In this document: piece after piece, positions 24,839 to 32,158 of the stretch
How positions within the stretch are numbered: the stretch's first letter is position 1
Layout: each line of letters starts with the position of its first letter
NCBI RefSeq assembly: GCF_014646355.1
Contig: NZ_BMNH01000041.1
Span: 1-54,386 of the forward strand
DNA: 54,386 nt
Source of the DNA: Nonomuraea cavernae
GTDB lineage: Bacteria > Actinomycetota > Actinomycetes > Streptosporangiales > Streptosporangiaceae
Direction of reading: 5' to 3'
Notes under the pieces: generated by a model
Databases searched by the model: none
Told to the model about the DNA's origin: nothing
Seen by the model: the letters and a program-made list of their open reading frames with translations, nothing else
Program-made: the position numbers and the translations under genes

Positions 24839-25460
24839 AGATGGCGGTTACGACCAGCCCACGGGAGACCGTCCACCGGCCCGTGAAGCCGGACACCGGT
24901 CCCGCCACCAGCAGCCGGGCCTCGAAGGTGCGCTGGTCGGGCCGCACGGTGAGGGTCGCGTCCTCGAACCCGAGCCAACGCCGGGTGAGCGGAAACCAGG
25001 CCTTGTAGACCGACTCCTTGGCACTGAACAGCAGCCGGTCCCAGGAGACCCGCGGATCGGCCCGCGCCAGCTCGGCGATCCAGGCCCGCTCGGCCGCGTC
25101 GGACACCGTGGCCAGCACTCCGTCGGGCAGCGGGCCGTTGGGCTCGGCGTCGATGCCGAGCGCGAGCACCTCGGTCCGCCGGGCGACGGCGCAGGCACGG
25201 TACCCCTCGCAGTGGGTCATGCTGCCCACGACCCCCGACGGCCAGATCGGCGCACCGCGCGCACCGGGCAGGATGGGGACGGGTGGCAGGCCTAACTTGC
25301 CGAGGGCGGTGCGGGCGCAGGCCCGGACGGTGGTGAACTCCCTGCGTCGTTTGTCCACCGCCCTGGTGAGCAGCGCCTCCTCCTCGGGAAAGAGCGTCGC
25401 GGCCGGGTCGTCGGCGAAGGCCTCGACCCCGACCACGCCGGGCAGAACCTCCTCGATCAC
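24822..25460 (-). CDS. pptT: 4'-phosphopantetheinyl transferase (PptT/Sfp type)
   Basis: The 212-residue protein has the Sfp-type motifs: KRRREFTTVRACARTAL, PVGSMTHCEGY-type region (VVGSMTHCEGYRACAV), the magnesium motif LGIDAEPNGPLPDGVL, and RLLFSAKESVYKAWFPLT. The wording, including RWLGFEDA and the C-terminal GRWTVSRGLVVTAICVL, is very close to mycobacterial PptT. It converts apo carrier proteins to holo form using CoA and could serve this polyketide synthase. I chose the GTG at 25460 because GGGGGAG precedes it; a GTG at 25508 would add 16 residues. It overlaps the PptH-like gene, and the divergent protease gene lies 223 bp away. Confidence 0.92.
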   Translation of the reverse strand: MIEEVLPGVVGVEAFADDPAATLFPEEEALLTRAVDKRRREFTTVRACARTALGKLGLPPVPILPGARGAPIWPSGVVGSMTHCEGYRACAVARRTEVLALGIDAEPNGPLPDGVLATVSDAAERAWIAELARADPRVSWDRLLFSAKESVYKAWFPLTRRWLGFEDATLTVRPDQRTFEARLLVAGPVSGFTGRWTVSRGLVVTAICVLPG

Positions 25461-25508
25461 CGAGCGCGCTCCCCCTTCTGGGCGGGCGGGCTCGGCGGGT
25501 GGACTCAC

Positions 25509-25683
25509 GGGGTGATCGTAACCTTGGGCATCCCGAGCGGAGCCCTCAAGGCACTGTTGGTACGGCTGCCGTCGCCGTCATCCCCGTCCCCGCCGCGCGC
25601 GTTGGGCTGCGGGGGACCGGTTCTCATGAAGTTCTCAGGCGAAGTTTGTAGCACTTTCGACTGGGATTGATGACTATGGGGCA
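25509..25683. promoter_or_regulatory. divergent region with an 11-bp-period direct repeat
   Basis: This spacer lies between the phosphopantetheinyl transferase (minus) and the serine protease (plus). It contains GTTCTCA at 25620-25626 and again at 25631-25637, an 11-base period that resembles the direct-repeat PHO boxes of Streptomyces (GTTCACC-type). The match is partial and the assignment is speculative. Confidence 0.35.
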
Positions 25684-26469
25684 ATGGAGCGCGTGCCGCA
25701 GGAGGCCGATGCGGCCGAGGCTCAGGGAGCCGTGGCCGGGAGGGCTCGGCGGTTCGTCGTCGCGGGCGGCGTGCTCGTCGTCGTGGCGGTGCTGGCGTAC
25801 TGGCTGGGGAGCGGCGGCGGGAACGGCGAAGCGGCCGCGCCCAGACCGAGCCCGACGCCGACGCCCAGTGCGACGCTCACGACGGCCGACGTCTTCAGGA
25901 GGGTCGGGCCGTCGGTGGTGGTCATCCAGGCCGGGAAGTCGCTCGGAACCGGGGTGATCGCGGTCGAGGACGGGACGATTCTGACCGCGTACCACGTCGT
26001 CAAAGGCACGAAGGACGTCAACCTGACGTTCGCCGACGGCACCAAGTCGAAGGCCGTCGTCGTGTCGTCGAACCCCAAGCGCGACGTCGCGACCCTGAAG
26101 CCCGCGGAGCTGCCGGAGATCGTCGTCCCCGCGACGCTCGGCGGCGCGGTGGCCGTGGGCGCGCCCGTCGTGGCGATCGGCAATCCGCTGGGCCTGACCT
26201 ACAGCGTCTCCACCGGCGTCGTGTCGGGCCTGAACCGGAGCGCCGAGAAAGGCGACCTGAGCGGGCTCATCCAGTTCGACGCCTCCGTCAACCCGGGCAG
26301 CTCCGGCGGTCCCCTCCTGGACGCTCGCGGCCTGGTCATCGGGATCGTCGTCTCGATCGCCGACCCGGGAGGCGACGAGGCGTTCGCCGGCATCGCGTTC
26401 GCGGTGCCGATCGGCCTGGCCCTGGGCGGCACCGAAGGCGACGGCCCGCCGGGCGGGCCGCACATATGA
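25684..26469 (+). CDS. membrane-anchored trypsin-like serine protease (HtrA-like, no PDZ)
   Basis: The 261-residue protein has a short cytoplasmic N-terminus, one transmembrane helix (FVVAGGVLVVVAVLAYWLG, about residues 24-42), a Pro-rich linker and a trypsin-fold domain. The triad is visible: His in LTAYHVVKGT, Asp in NPKRDVATL and Ser in NPGSSGGPLLDARG. No PDZ domain follows; the protein ends soon after GIAFAVPIG. The catalytic domain would lie outside the cell. Its stop overlaps a possible start of the MoxR gene (ATGA), so it heads the MoxR/DUF58/vWA operon and may act in the same envelope-stress or maturation role. Confidence 0.85.
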   Translation: MERVPQEADAAEAQGAVAGRARRFVVAGGVLVVVAVLAYWLGSGGGNGEAAAPRPSPTPTPSATLTTADVFRRVGPSVVVIQAGKSLGTGVIAVEDGTILTAYHVVKGTKDVNLTFADGTKSKAVVVSSNPKRDVATLKPAELPEIVVPATLGGAVAVGAPVVAIGNPLGLTYSVSTGVVSGLNRSAEKGDLSGLIQFDASVNPGSSGGPLLDARGLVIGIVVSIADPGGDEAFAGIAFAVPIGLALGGTEGDGPPGGPHI

Positions 26470-26483
26470 CGAGAAGGAACCCC

Positions 26484-27473
26484 ATGACCTCGACGAAGTC
26501 CCCCGAGTCGGCCCATCCGCTCGAACAGGTGCTGTTCGAGGTCAAACGCACGATCGTCGGGCAGGACGTCCTGCTGGAGCGCATGGCCGTCGCGCTGATC
26601 GCCGACGGTCACCTGCTGGTGGAGGGCGTGCCGGGCCTGGCCAAGACGCTCGCGGTGAGGTCGCTGGCCGCCGCGATCGCCGGGAGTTTCCAGCGCGTCC
26701 AGTTCACCCCCGACCTGGTGCCCGCCGACCTCGTGGGCACGCGGGTCTACCACCAGCACTCCGGGGAGTTCCGTACCGAGCTCGGCCCGGTGTTCGCGAA
26801 CCTGCTGCTGGCCGACGAGATCAACCGCGCCCCCGCCAAGGTGCAGAGCGCCCTGCTGGAGGTGATGCAGGAGCACCAGGTGACGATCGGCCGTGAGACG
26901 TTCAAGGTGCCCGAGCCGTTCCTGGTCATGGCGACGGAGAACCCGATCGAGTCGGAGGGCACCTACCCCCTGCCCGAGGCGCAGGTCGACCGCTTCATGA
27001 TGAAGGTGGTCGTCGACTATCCGACGCAGGCCGAAGAGCAGGCGATCGTCAACCGGGCGCTGCGTCCGCCCGAGCCGCCACAGCCGATGGTGACGGCCGA
27101 GGACCTGATCGCGATGCGGGCCCGCGCCCAGCAGGTGTACGTCGATCCGGCGATCGTCGACTACGCGGTGCGGCTGGTCTCCGTGACACGTTCCCCCGCG
27201 ACGGCCGGGCTCGGCGAGCTGGAACGGTACGTCACCTACGGGGCGAGCCCGCGGGCGTCCATCGCGCTCGTCACCGGCGCCCGGGCGCTGGCGTTCCTGC
27301 GCGGCCGCGACTACGTCCTGCCGCACGACCTGGCCGAGCTCGCGCTCGACGTGCTGCGCCACCGCCTCGTCCTGTCCTACGAGGCCCTCGCGGACGACGT
27401 CGACGCCGACACGATCATCACCAGGGTGCTCGGGGCCGTCCGGGCGCCCGACGTCGTCCTGCAGAACCGCTGA
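26484..27473 (+). CDS. MoxR-family AAA+ ATPase
   Basis: The 329-residue AAA+ protein has Walker A in LVEGVPGLAKTLAVRSLA, Walker B in LLADEINRAPAKVQSALLEV, sensor 1 in FLVMATENPIESEGTYPLPE and an AAA lid helical domain at the C-terminus. MoxR ATPases act as chaperones that assemble or activate partner complexes, usually encoded with DUF58 and vWA proteins as here. The ATG at 26484 follows GAGAAGGAACCCC; ATG at 26466, overlapping the protease stop, is an alternative. The DUF58 gene begins 6 bp after its stop. Confidence 0.93.
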   Translation: MTSTKSPESAHPLEQVLFEVKRTIVGQDVLLERMAVALIADGHLLVEGVPGLAKTLAVRSLAAAIAGSFQRVQFTPDLVPADLVGTRVYHQHSGEFRTELGPVFANLLLADEINRAPAKVQSALLEVMQEHQVTIGRETFKVPEPFLVMATENPIESEGTYPLPEAQVDRFMMKVVVDYPTQAEEQAIVNRALRPPEPPQPMVTAEDLIAMRARAQQVYVDPAIVDYAVRLVSVTRSPATAGLGELERYVTYGASPRASIALVTGARALAFLRGRDYVLPHDLAELALDVLRHRLVLSYEALADDVDADTIITRVLGAVRAPDVVLQNR

Positions 27474-27479
27474 CCCGCC

Positions 27480-28508
27480 ATGGCCACCGCCCCCGAGAGG
27501 CTCCTGCTCCGCCTGGAGTGGAAGGTCGTCCGCCGGCTCGACGGCCGACTTCAGGGCGCCCACCGCACCGCGCACCGCGGCTCCGGGATCGACTTCACCG
27601 GTTTACGCGCGTACGGGGACGGCGACGACGCCCGGCACATCGACTGGAACGTGACCGCGCGGCTGGACGAGCCGCACCTGCGCCTGTTCACCGAGGACCG
27701 CGAGCTGACGGTGTGGCTCGTACTCGACCGGTCGGCGTCGATGCTGGCGGGCCGGCCGGGGCGCGGCAAGCACGACGTGCTCGCCGAGCTCGCGCTCGTC
27801 CTCGCCCGGCTGTTCGGCCGGAGCGGCAACCGCGTCGGCGCGCTGCTGTTCGACACCGGAATGCTGCGCGTCGTGCCGCCCGGGACCTCCCGGCGGCACG
27901 CCCTGCGGATCGGCGCCGAACTGGAACGCACCGCCGAACGCACCCGGGAACGTACCTCCGAACGCACCCGTGACCGCACCGCCGAAAGCACCGCCGAACG
28001 CACCCGTGACCGCGCCTCCGAGGGCACCCGTGACCGCACCCGGAAACGCACCTGGGGACGCACCCGAGACCGCACCGCCGACGCGCGGGGCGGCGCCACC
28101 ACCGACCTGGCGGAGATGCTCGAAGCGGCCGGACGGCTCGCGCGCCGCCGCGCACTCATCGTCGTCCTGTCGGACTTCATCGGTGGCGGCGACTGGGAAC
28201 GCTCGCTCCAGCGCCTGGCCCGGCGGCACGAGGTCGTCGCCCTGCGGATCGTGGACACCGCCGACGACGCGCTGCCCGAAGCCGGGCTGATCGTGGTCGA
28301 GGACGCCGAGACCGGTGAGCAACTCGTCGTCGACTCCGCCGACCCGCTGCTACGCGTCCGCTTCCGCGAGGCCGTCGACGCCCGCGACGCCCGGCTCACG
28401 GCGGGCATGCGCCGGGCCGGGGTGCCCGTCCACCGCATCGACACCGACCGCGACCTGGCCGAGGCACTCGTCGAGGTCGTCGCCCGAACCCGGGACCGGT
28501 CAATATGA
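27480..28508 (+). CDS. DUF58 domain protein with Arg/Thr repeat insertion
   Basis: The 342-residue protein is a DUF58 partner of MoxR. The family signature YGDGDDARHIDWNVTARLDEP sits near residue 45-65, followed by a vWA-like core with LVLDRSASM (MIDAS-type Asp-Ser-Ser) and a later LIVVLSDFIGG. Between them, residues about 149-200 form an inserted run of charged Arg/Thr/Glu/Asp repeats (ERTR, DRTA and so on), not usual for the family. Leu42 is encoded by TTA (27603-27605), the rare codon read by the bldA tRNA in streptomycetes, which could tie translation to development. Its stop overlaps an ATG at 28505 (ATGA). Confidence 0.88.
   Translation: MATAPERLLLRLEWKVVRRLDGRLQGAHRTAHRGSGIDFTGLRAYGDGDDARHIDWNVTARLDEPHLRLFTEDRELTVWLVLDRSASMLAGRPGRGKHDVLAELALVLARLFGRSGNRVGALLFDTGMLRVVPPGTSRRHALRIGAELERTAERTRERTSERTRDRTAESTAERTRDRASEGTRDRTRKRTWGRTRDRTADARGGATTDLAEMLEAAGRLARRRALIVVLSDFIGGGDWERSLQRLARRHEVVALRIVDTADDALPEAGLIVVEDAETGEQLVVDSADPLLRVRFREAVDARDARLTAGMRRAGVPVHRIDTDRDLAEALVEVVARTRDRSI
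27924..28079 (+). repeat. in-frame 12-bp repeat in the DUF58 gene
   Basis: About 13 degenerate 12-base units around GAACGCACCCGT encode Arg/Thr/Glu/Asp tetrapeptides. The block keeps the frame and separates two halves of the DUF58/vWA-like core. Confidence 0.8.
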
Positions 28509-28612
28509 CCGAACCCATCGGCGGAGGCCTGAGCACGGCGGAGAAGGCTCTGACCGAGTCAGCCGAGGCCATCACCACCTTGGTCATGAGGTTGGCGAAG
28601 GAGGCTTCATGA
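28505..28612 (+). CDS. possible 35-residue coupling peptide
   Basis: A short frame begins with an ATG overlapping the DUF58 stop (ATGA at 28505-28508) and ends with a TGA that overlaps the ATG at 28609 (ATGA). It reads MTEPIGGGLSTAEKALTE and continues as an amphipathic-looking stretch ending MRLAKEAS. It would bridge the gap between DUF58 and the first vWA gene by translational coupling. Its length and composition prove nothing alone; the double overlap is the evidence. Confidence 0.35.
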   Translation: MTEPIGGGLSTAEKALTESAEAITTLVMRLAKEAS

Positions 28613-28650
28613 CCGAGCTTGCCGAGGTCGGCGAAGGAGGCTTCATGACC
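28588..28650 (+). repeat. tandem duplication of a ribosome-binding/start region
   Basis: A segment of about 27 bases (GAGGT, then T or C, then GGCGAAGGAGGC and TTCATGACC) occurs at 28588-28614 and again at 28624-28650, a 36-base period with one difference. Each copy carries AAGGAGG six bases before an ATG (28609 and 28645), and both ATGs are in the same frame. This gives two complete initiation sites for the vWA gene. Confidence 0.9.
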
Positions 28651-29595
28651 CTGTCCTCCCCGCTGCTGCTGGCCGTCGGACTGCTCGTCACGGCGGCCCT
28701 CGCCTGGGCCACCGTCGCCTCGGCACGCCGGCGGACGGCAGCGCTCGCCGCGGCCGGGGTCGACATGCCGGGCGTCCGCCGCGCGTACCTCGGCATCGGT
28801 CTGACGATCGCCGGCGTCGGCGTGCTCGCGCTCGCCACCGCCGGACCGGCGGCCATGGTGCCGGTCCCGCGGACCGCGGGCACCGTCATCCTCGCCATCG
28901 ACGTCTCCAACAGCATGGGCGCCGACGACGTCGCGCCCACCCGGCTGGCGGCGGCTCAGCGGGCGGCCCGCGCGTTCGTGGCGGCGCAGCCCGACAGCGT
29001 CGACATCGGAGTCGTCGCGTTCGAGGGGGGCGCGCTCACCACCGCACGGCCCGACGCCGACCACTCCGTCGCGCTCAAGGCCATCGACCGGCTGAAGACC
29101 ACCGGCGGCACCTCGCTGGAGACGGCCATCACGGCCTCGCTGTCGGCGATCACCGGCGAACAGGTGGCCATCGGCCGCGACGGCACCGCGCCCGACATCG
29201 GCTACTGGCCGTCGGCGACGATCGTGATGTTCTCCGACGGCCAGAACCAGGGCGCGGACGTCGAACGAGCCGCCGCCGTGGCCCAGCGGGCGGGCGTACA
29301 GATCCACACCGTCGGGGTCGGCACCACGGCCGGGGCGACGGTGAAGGTCGACGGCTACCACCTGCAGACCTCGCTCGAGGAGGACACCCTAACCTTGATC
29401 GCGCAGACCACCGGCGGCGCCTACCACCCCGCCTCCGACACTGCGCGGCTCGACGGGATCGCCGACACGATCGACCTGCGGCTCACCGTCTCCGACGAGC
29501 CGCTGCCCCTTGCCGGCGGGCTGATCGGGCTCGCCCTCGCGCTGCTCACCGCGGGAGCGGCGCTCACCGTGCTCCGGTCAGGACGGGTGATCTGA
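28645..29595 (+). CDS. vWA-domain membrane protein (BatA-like, first copy)
   Basis: The 316-residue protein has an N-terminal transmembrane helix (SPLLLAVGLLVTAALAWATV), a second around residues 50-70 (AYLGIGLTIAGVGVLALATA), a vWA domain with an intact MIDAS start, VILAIDVSNSMGADD, plus ATIVMFSDGQNQGADV, and a C-terminal transmembrane helix (LPLAGGLIGLALALLTAG). It belongs to the MoxR-DUF58-vWA membrane complexes. Start at 28645 or, 12 residues longer, at 28609; both have full ribosome sites in the duplicated region. The next vWA gene begins directly after its stop. Confidence 0.9.
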   Translation: MTLSSPLLLAVGLLVTAALAWATVASARRRTAALAAAGVDMPGVRRAYLGIGLTIAGVGVLALATAGPAAMVPVPRTAGTVILAIDVSNSMGADDVAPTRLAAAQRAARAFVAAQPDSVDIGVVAFEGGALTTARPDADHSVALKAIDRLKTTGGTSLETAITASLSAITGEQVAIGRDGTAPDIGYWPSATIVMFSDGQNQGADVERAAAVAQRAGVQIHTVGVGTTAGATVKVDGYHLQTSLEEDTLTLIAQTTGGAYHPASDTARLDGIADTIDLRLTVSDEPLPLAGGLIGLALALLTAGAALTVLRSGRVI

Positions 29596-30642
29596 ATGAC
29601 GTTCTCATGGCCATGGGCGCTGCTGACAGTCCTGATCATCCCGCTGATCTTCGCCGTCCGCTGGTGGGCCCGGCGCCGCCGCCGGCGGGCCGCCGTGCGC
29701 GTCACCTCGATCGCGCTGGTACGCAGCGCCCTCCCCGGCCGTACGCGCTGGACGCGGAGGATCCCCCCGGCACTGTTCGTCGCCGGGCTCGCGCTGCTCG
29801 TGGTCGGGGCCGCGCGACCGCAGGCCTCGGTGCCGGTGCCGATGACGTCGACGACGATCCTGCTCGCGCTCGACATCTCCGGCTCCATGTGCTCCACGGA
29901 CGTCGACCCCAACCGCCTCACCACCGCGAAGAAGGCCGCCGTGGAGTTCATCGAGTCACAGCGGGGCGGCCCGCGCATCGGCCTGGTCACCTTCGCGGGC
30001 AGCGCGGGGCTGCTCGTCCCTCCGACCGACGACACCGACTCGCTGATCGAGGCGCTGGACAATCTCAGCGTGGCCCGCGGCACCGCGATCGGGCAGGCCA
30101 TGCTCACCTCGATCGACGCGATCGCGGAGGTGGACCCGTCGGTCGCTCCCACCGGGGCCGACCCCGGCGGCGGCGAAGGCCACGCCGGTGCCGCGATCAT
30201 CGTGCTCACCGACGGCGCCAACACCCAGGGCGTCGACCCGCAGACCGCTGCCCAGGAGGCGGCCCTGCGCCGCGTCCGTGTCTTCACCATCGGCTTCGGC
30301 ACCACGAACCCGGCCCCGATGGTCTGCGACAACTCCCAGTTCGACGGCCGCGGCTTCGGCGGCTGGGGCGGCGGCCGTGGCGGATTCGACAGGGGCCGCA
30401 ACCCTCGCACCATCGACGAGCCCGCACTCAAGCGGATAGCCCAGACCACCGGCGGCTCCTACCACCGCGCCGAGAACGCCGACCAGCTCCAAAGCGCCCT
30501 CGACGCACTCCCCAGCAGCTTCACCGTCGTCCACCAACGGATCGACACAGCCGCCGCCTTCGCCGCCGGGGGCGGCCTCCTCATCACCGCGGCCCTGTCC
30601 CTCTCCCTCTGGTGGAACCGCCCCCGGGTTCCGACCCGCTGA
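29596..30642 (+). CDS. vWA-domain membrane protein (BatA/BatB-like, second copy)
   Basis: The 348-residue protein parallels the preceding one: an N-terminal helix (WALLTVLIIPLIFAVRWWA), an arginine-rich loop, a second helix (IPPALFVAGLALLVVGAA), the vWA domain with MIDAS DISGSM in TTILLALDISGSMCSTDV and AIIVLTDGANTQGVD, a Gly-rich loop (FDGRGFGGWGGGRGGFDRG), and a C-terminal helix. The start codon immediately follows the upstream stop. Two vWA proteins next to MoxR and DUF58 are the usual set of this conserved operon type. Confidence 0.9.
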   Translation: MTFSWPWALLTVLIIPLIFAVRWWARRRRRRAAVRVTSIALVRSALPGRTRWTRRIPPALFVAGLALLVVGAARPQASVPVPMTSTTILLALDISGSMCSTDVDPNRLTTAKKAAVEFIESQRGGPRIGLVTFAGSAGLLVPPTDDTDSLIEALDNLSVARGTAIGQAMLTSIDAIAEVDPSVAPTGADPGGGEGHAGAAIIVLTDGANTQGVDPQTAAQEAALRRVRVFTIGFGTTNPAPMVCDNSQFDGRGFGGWGGGRGGFDRGRNPRTIDEPALKRIAQTTGGSYHRAENADQLQSALDALPSSFTVVHQRIDTAAAFAAGGGLLITAALSLSLWWNRPRVPTR

Positions 30643-30761
30643 CGACCGGTAGCCGAAACACTCAGCGGCTGGAGGTTCGGGGCAGGAAACCTGCGGATCA
30701 CAGGCGACTTTCGTGCCGCTTGGGCGCGATGTCGAGCGGGAGACCAGGTGCTCGGGGAGGC

Positions 30762-32009
30762 TCACTGCTTGAAGGGGATGTTGAGCCAAGGGCTGTTCGG
30801 ATCGGTCGTCAGGATCCGGTGCGCGTCGAGCATCTCTCCGTACCAGTCACCGAACTCCTCCTCGTCGAAATGGAGGCATCGGCCCAGAATGTAGGCGGCC
30901 GAGAAGTCTTCCCATGATCGGTAGTTGATCCCACTGAGCCGTCCGGCGCGGAGAACCGCCTGTTCGGCCTCGGGCAGATCGCAGTAGCGGGCGCCGAGGC
31001 CCCAGCGGGCCATCTTCGAAGCGCGCCCGTAGTCCCACGCCTCCACCCCATGGACGAATCCGCCCTCGGCGAGCAGCCCGTCCGCACGGAATCGCGCCTC
31101 GTACCGAGTGATCCGTCCGATGAGCCGTTGCGCGCCGGCGACCTGTGCCTCCGTCTCGGAACCGCTACGGAGGGCCGTGCCACCACCGGGGAGGGTGTCG
31201 GTCTCCGGGCCGCCGCTCCGTATGACTCGCGAGGTCACCTGGCGCCAGTGGTCCACCTCGACCCTGCCACCGAAGTCGCGCGCGAGCACGCTGCGAACCC
31301 CCAGAACGAGCCCCCAGAACGGGCTGCTCATCCGGCCGTCGAGGAGCGCCTCCATGGCACTCAGCCACTCTTCGCGGCTGCTGATGCCCCACCATTCCTT
31401 GAGGCGTTTCCTCTCGCGTACGTAGCCGGTGCCGTGCCAGCCCATCGCGTTCCAGAGCGAGGCGTTGTTCATGCAGAGCAGCGCCCCGCAGGCGAGACCG
31501 TGCGCGACCGGGCCGTGCAGCGGCCCCCCGGCCCACAGCGTGCGCAGTTCGTTACGGCGAGGGTAGGTCATCCGATCGGCGTGCCGGCGCCACGCCATTC
31601 GATGGGCGGCCGTCGCGGGAAAGAACGCCTCACACGGGCTGCCGGGGTTGATGGCCAGCCACTCGTCGTCCTGGGGCCAGTTCCGAGCGAGTTCGCCCAG
31701 ATCGTCCTGGAAGAAGATCGGGTCGGGCACGGGCGCCGGAAGCATTCCGTCGGTGAGGAACGCCAGCATCTTGGTACCGGAGTGCGGACCCCAGTACGTG
31801 GGCGTGTAGCTGACGCACCCGGTCCGGGAGTCGGCCCGGGTGCGGGACATCGCGTGATACAGGTTCGCGGTGGCGAGGACGTCGAAGTACGCAGCCCAGT
31901 CACCCCGCGTCTTGGCTTCGTACAGACCGCGTTCGATGTCGGTGGGCGCCTGCCATGCGGGGACGGGCGGCACCGCTCTTCCCTCGTTGGACAGAAGATC
32001 AGGACTCAT
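30762..32009 (-). CDS. DUF1266/SseB-like domain protein
   Basis: The 415-residue protein appears to have an N-terminal SseB-like region (MLAFLTDGMLPAPVPDPIFF...EWLAINPGSPCEAFFP, residues about 80-140) and a C-terminal DUF1266 domain with WGISSREEWLSAMEALLDG, GGFVHGVEAWDYGRAS, AYILGRCLHFDEEEFGDWY and LTTDPNSPWLNIPF. DUF1266 proteins are often near contact-dependent or secretion-linked genes, but function is unknown. The ATG at 32009 has a weak ribosome site (GTGGAATGAC). It stands alone, convergent with the vWA operon, with about 120 bp of unremarkable sequence between. Confidence 0.82.
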   Translation of the reverse strand: MSPDLLSNEGRAVPPVPAWQAPTDIERGLYEAKTRGDWAAYFDVLATANLYHAMSRTRADSRTGCVSYTPTYWGPHSGTKMLAFLTDGMLPAPVPDPIFFQDDLGELARNWPQDDEWLAINPGSPCEAFFPATAAHRMAWRRHADRMTYPRRNELRTLWAGGPLHGPVAHGLACGALLCMNNASLWNAMGWHGTGYVRERKRLKEWWGISSREEWLSAMEALLDGRMSSPFWGLVLGVRSVLARDFGGRVEVDHWRQVTSRVIRSGGPETDTLPGGGTALRSGSETEAQVAGAQRLIGRITRYEARFRADGLLAEGGFVHGVEAWDYGRASKMARWGLGARYCDLPEAEQAVLRAGRLSGINYRSWEDFSAAYILGRCLHFDEEEFGDWYGEMLDAHRILTTDPNSPWLNIPFKQ

Positions 32010-32158
32010 GTCATTCCACGTCCCATGCCGCAAAACAGTACAACCGTCCCATGCTTCTCTGGGTGAGTTGTGCCGCGGTGGAGGCCGCGGTTCGCGGAAG
32101 GCCGGGAATGACCTTCGTCTGGTAGGCACACATGGGCCGGACAGCTGCCCGGACCGAG

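Noticed and set aside
25684..30642. Reading the protease-MoxR-DUF58-vWA genes as a novel defence system
   Set aside because: MoxR, DUF58 and vWA proteins form a widespread conserved operon; only the repeats, TTA codon and start duplication are unusual.
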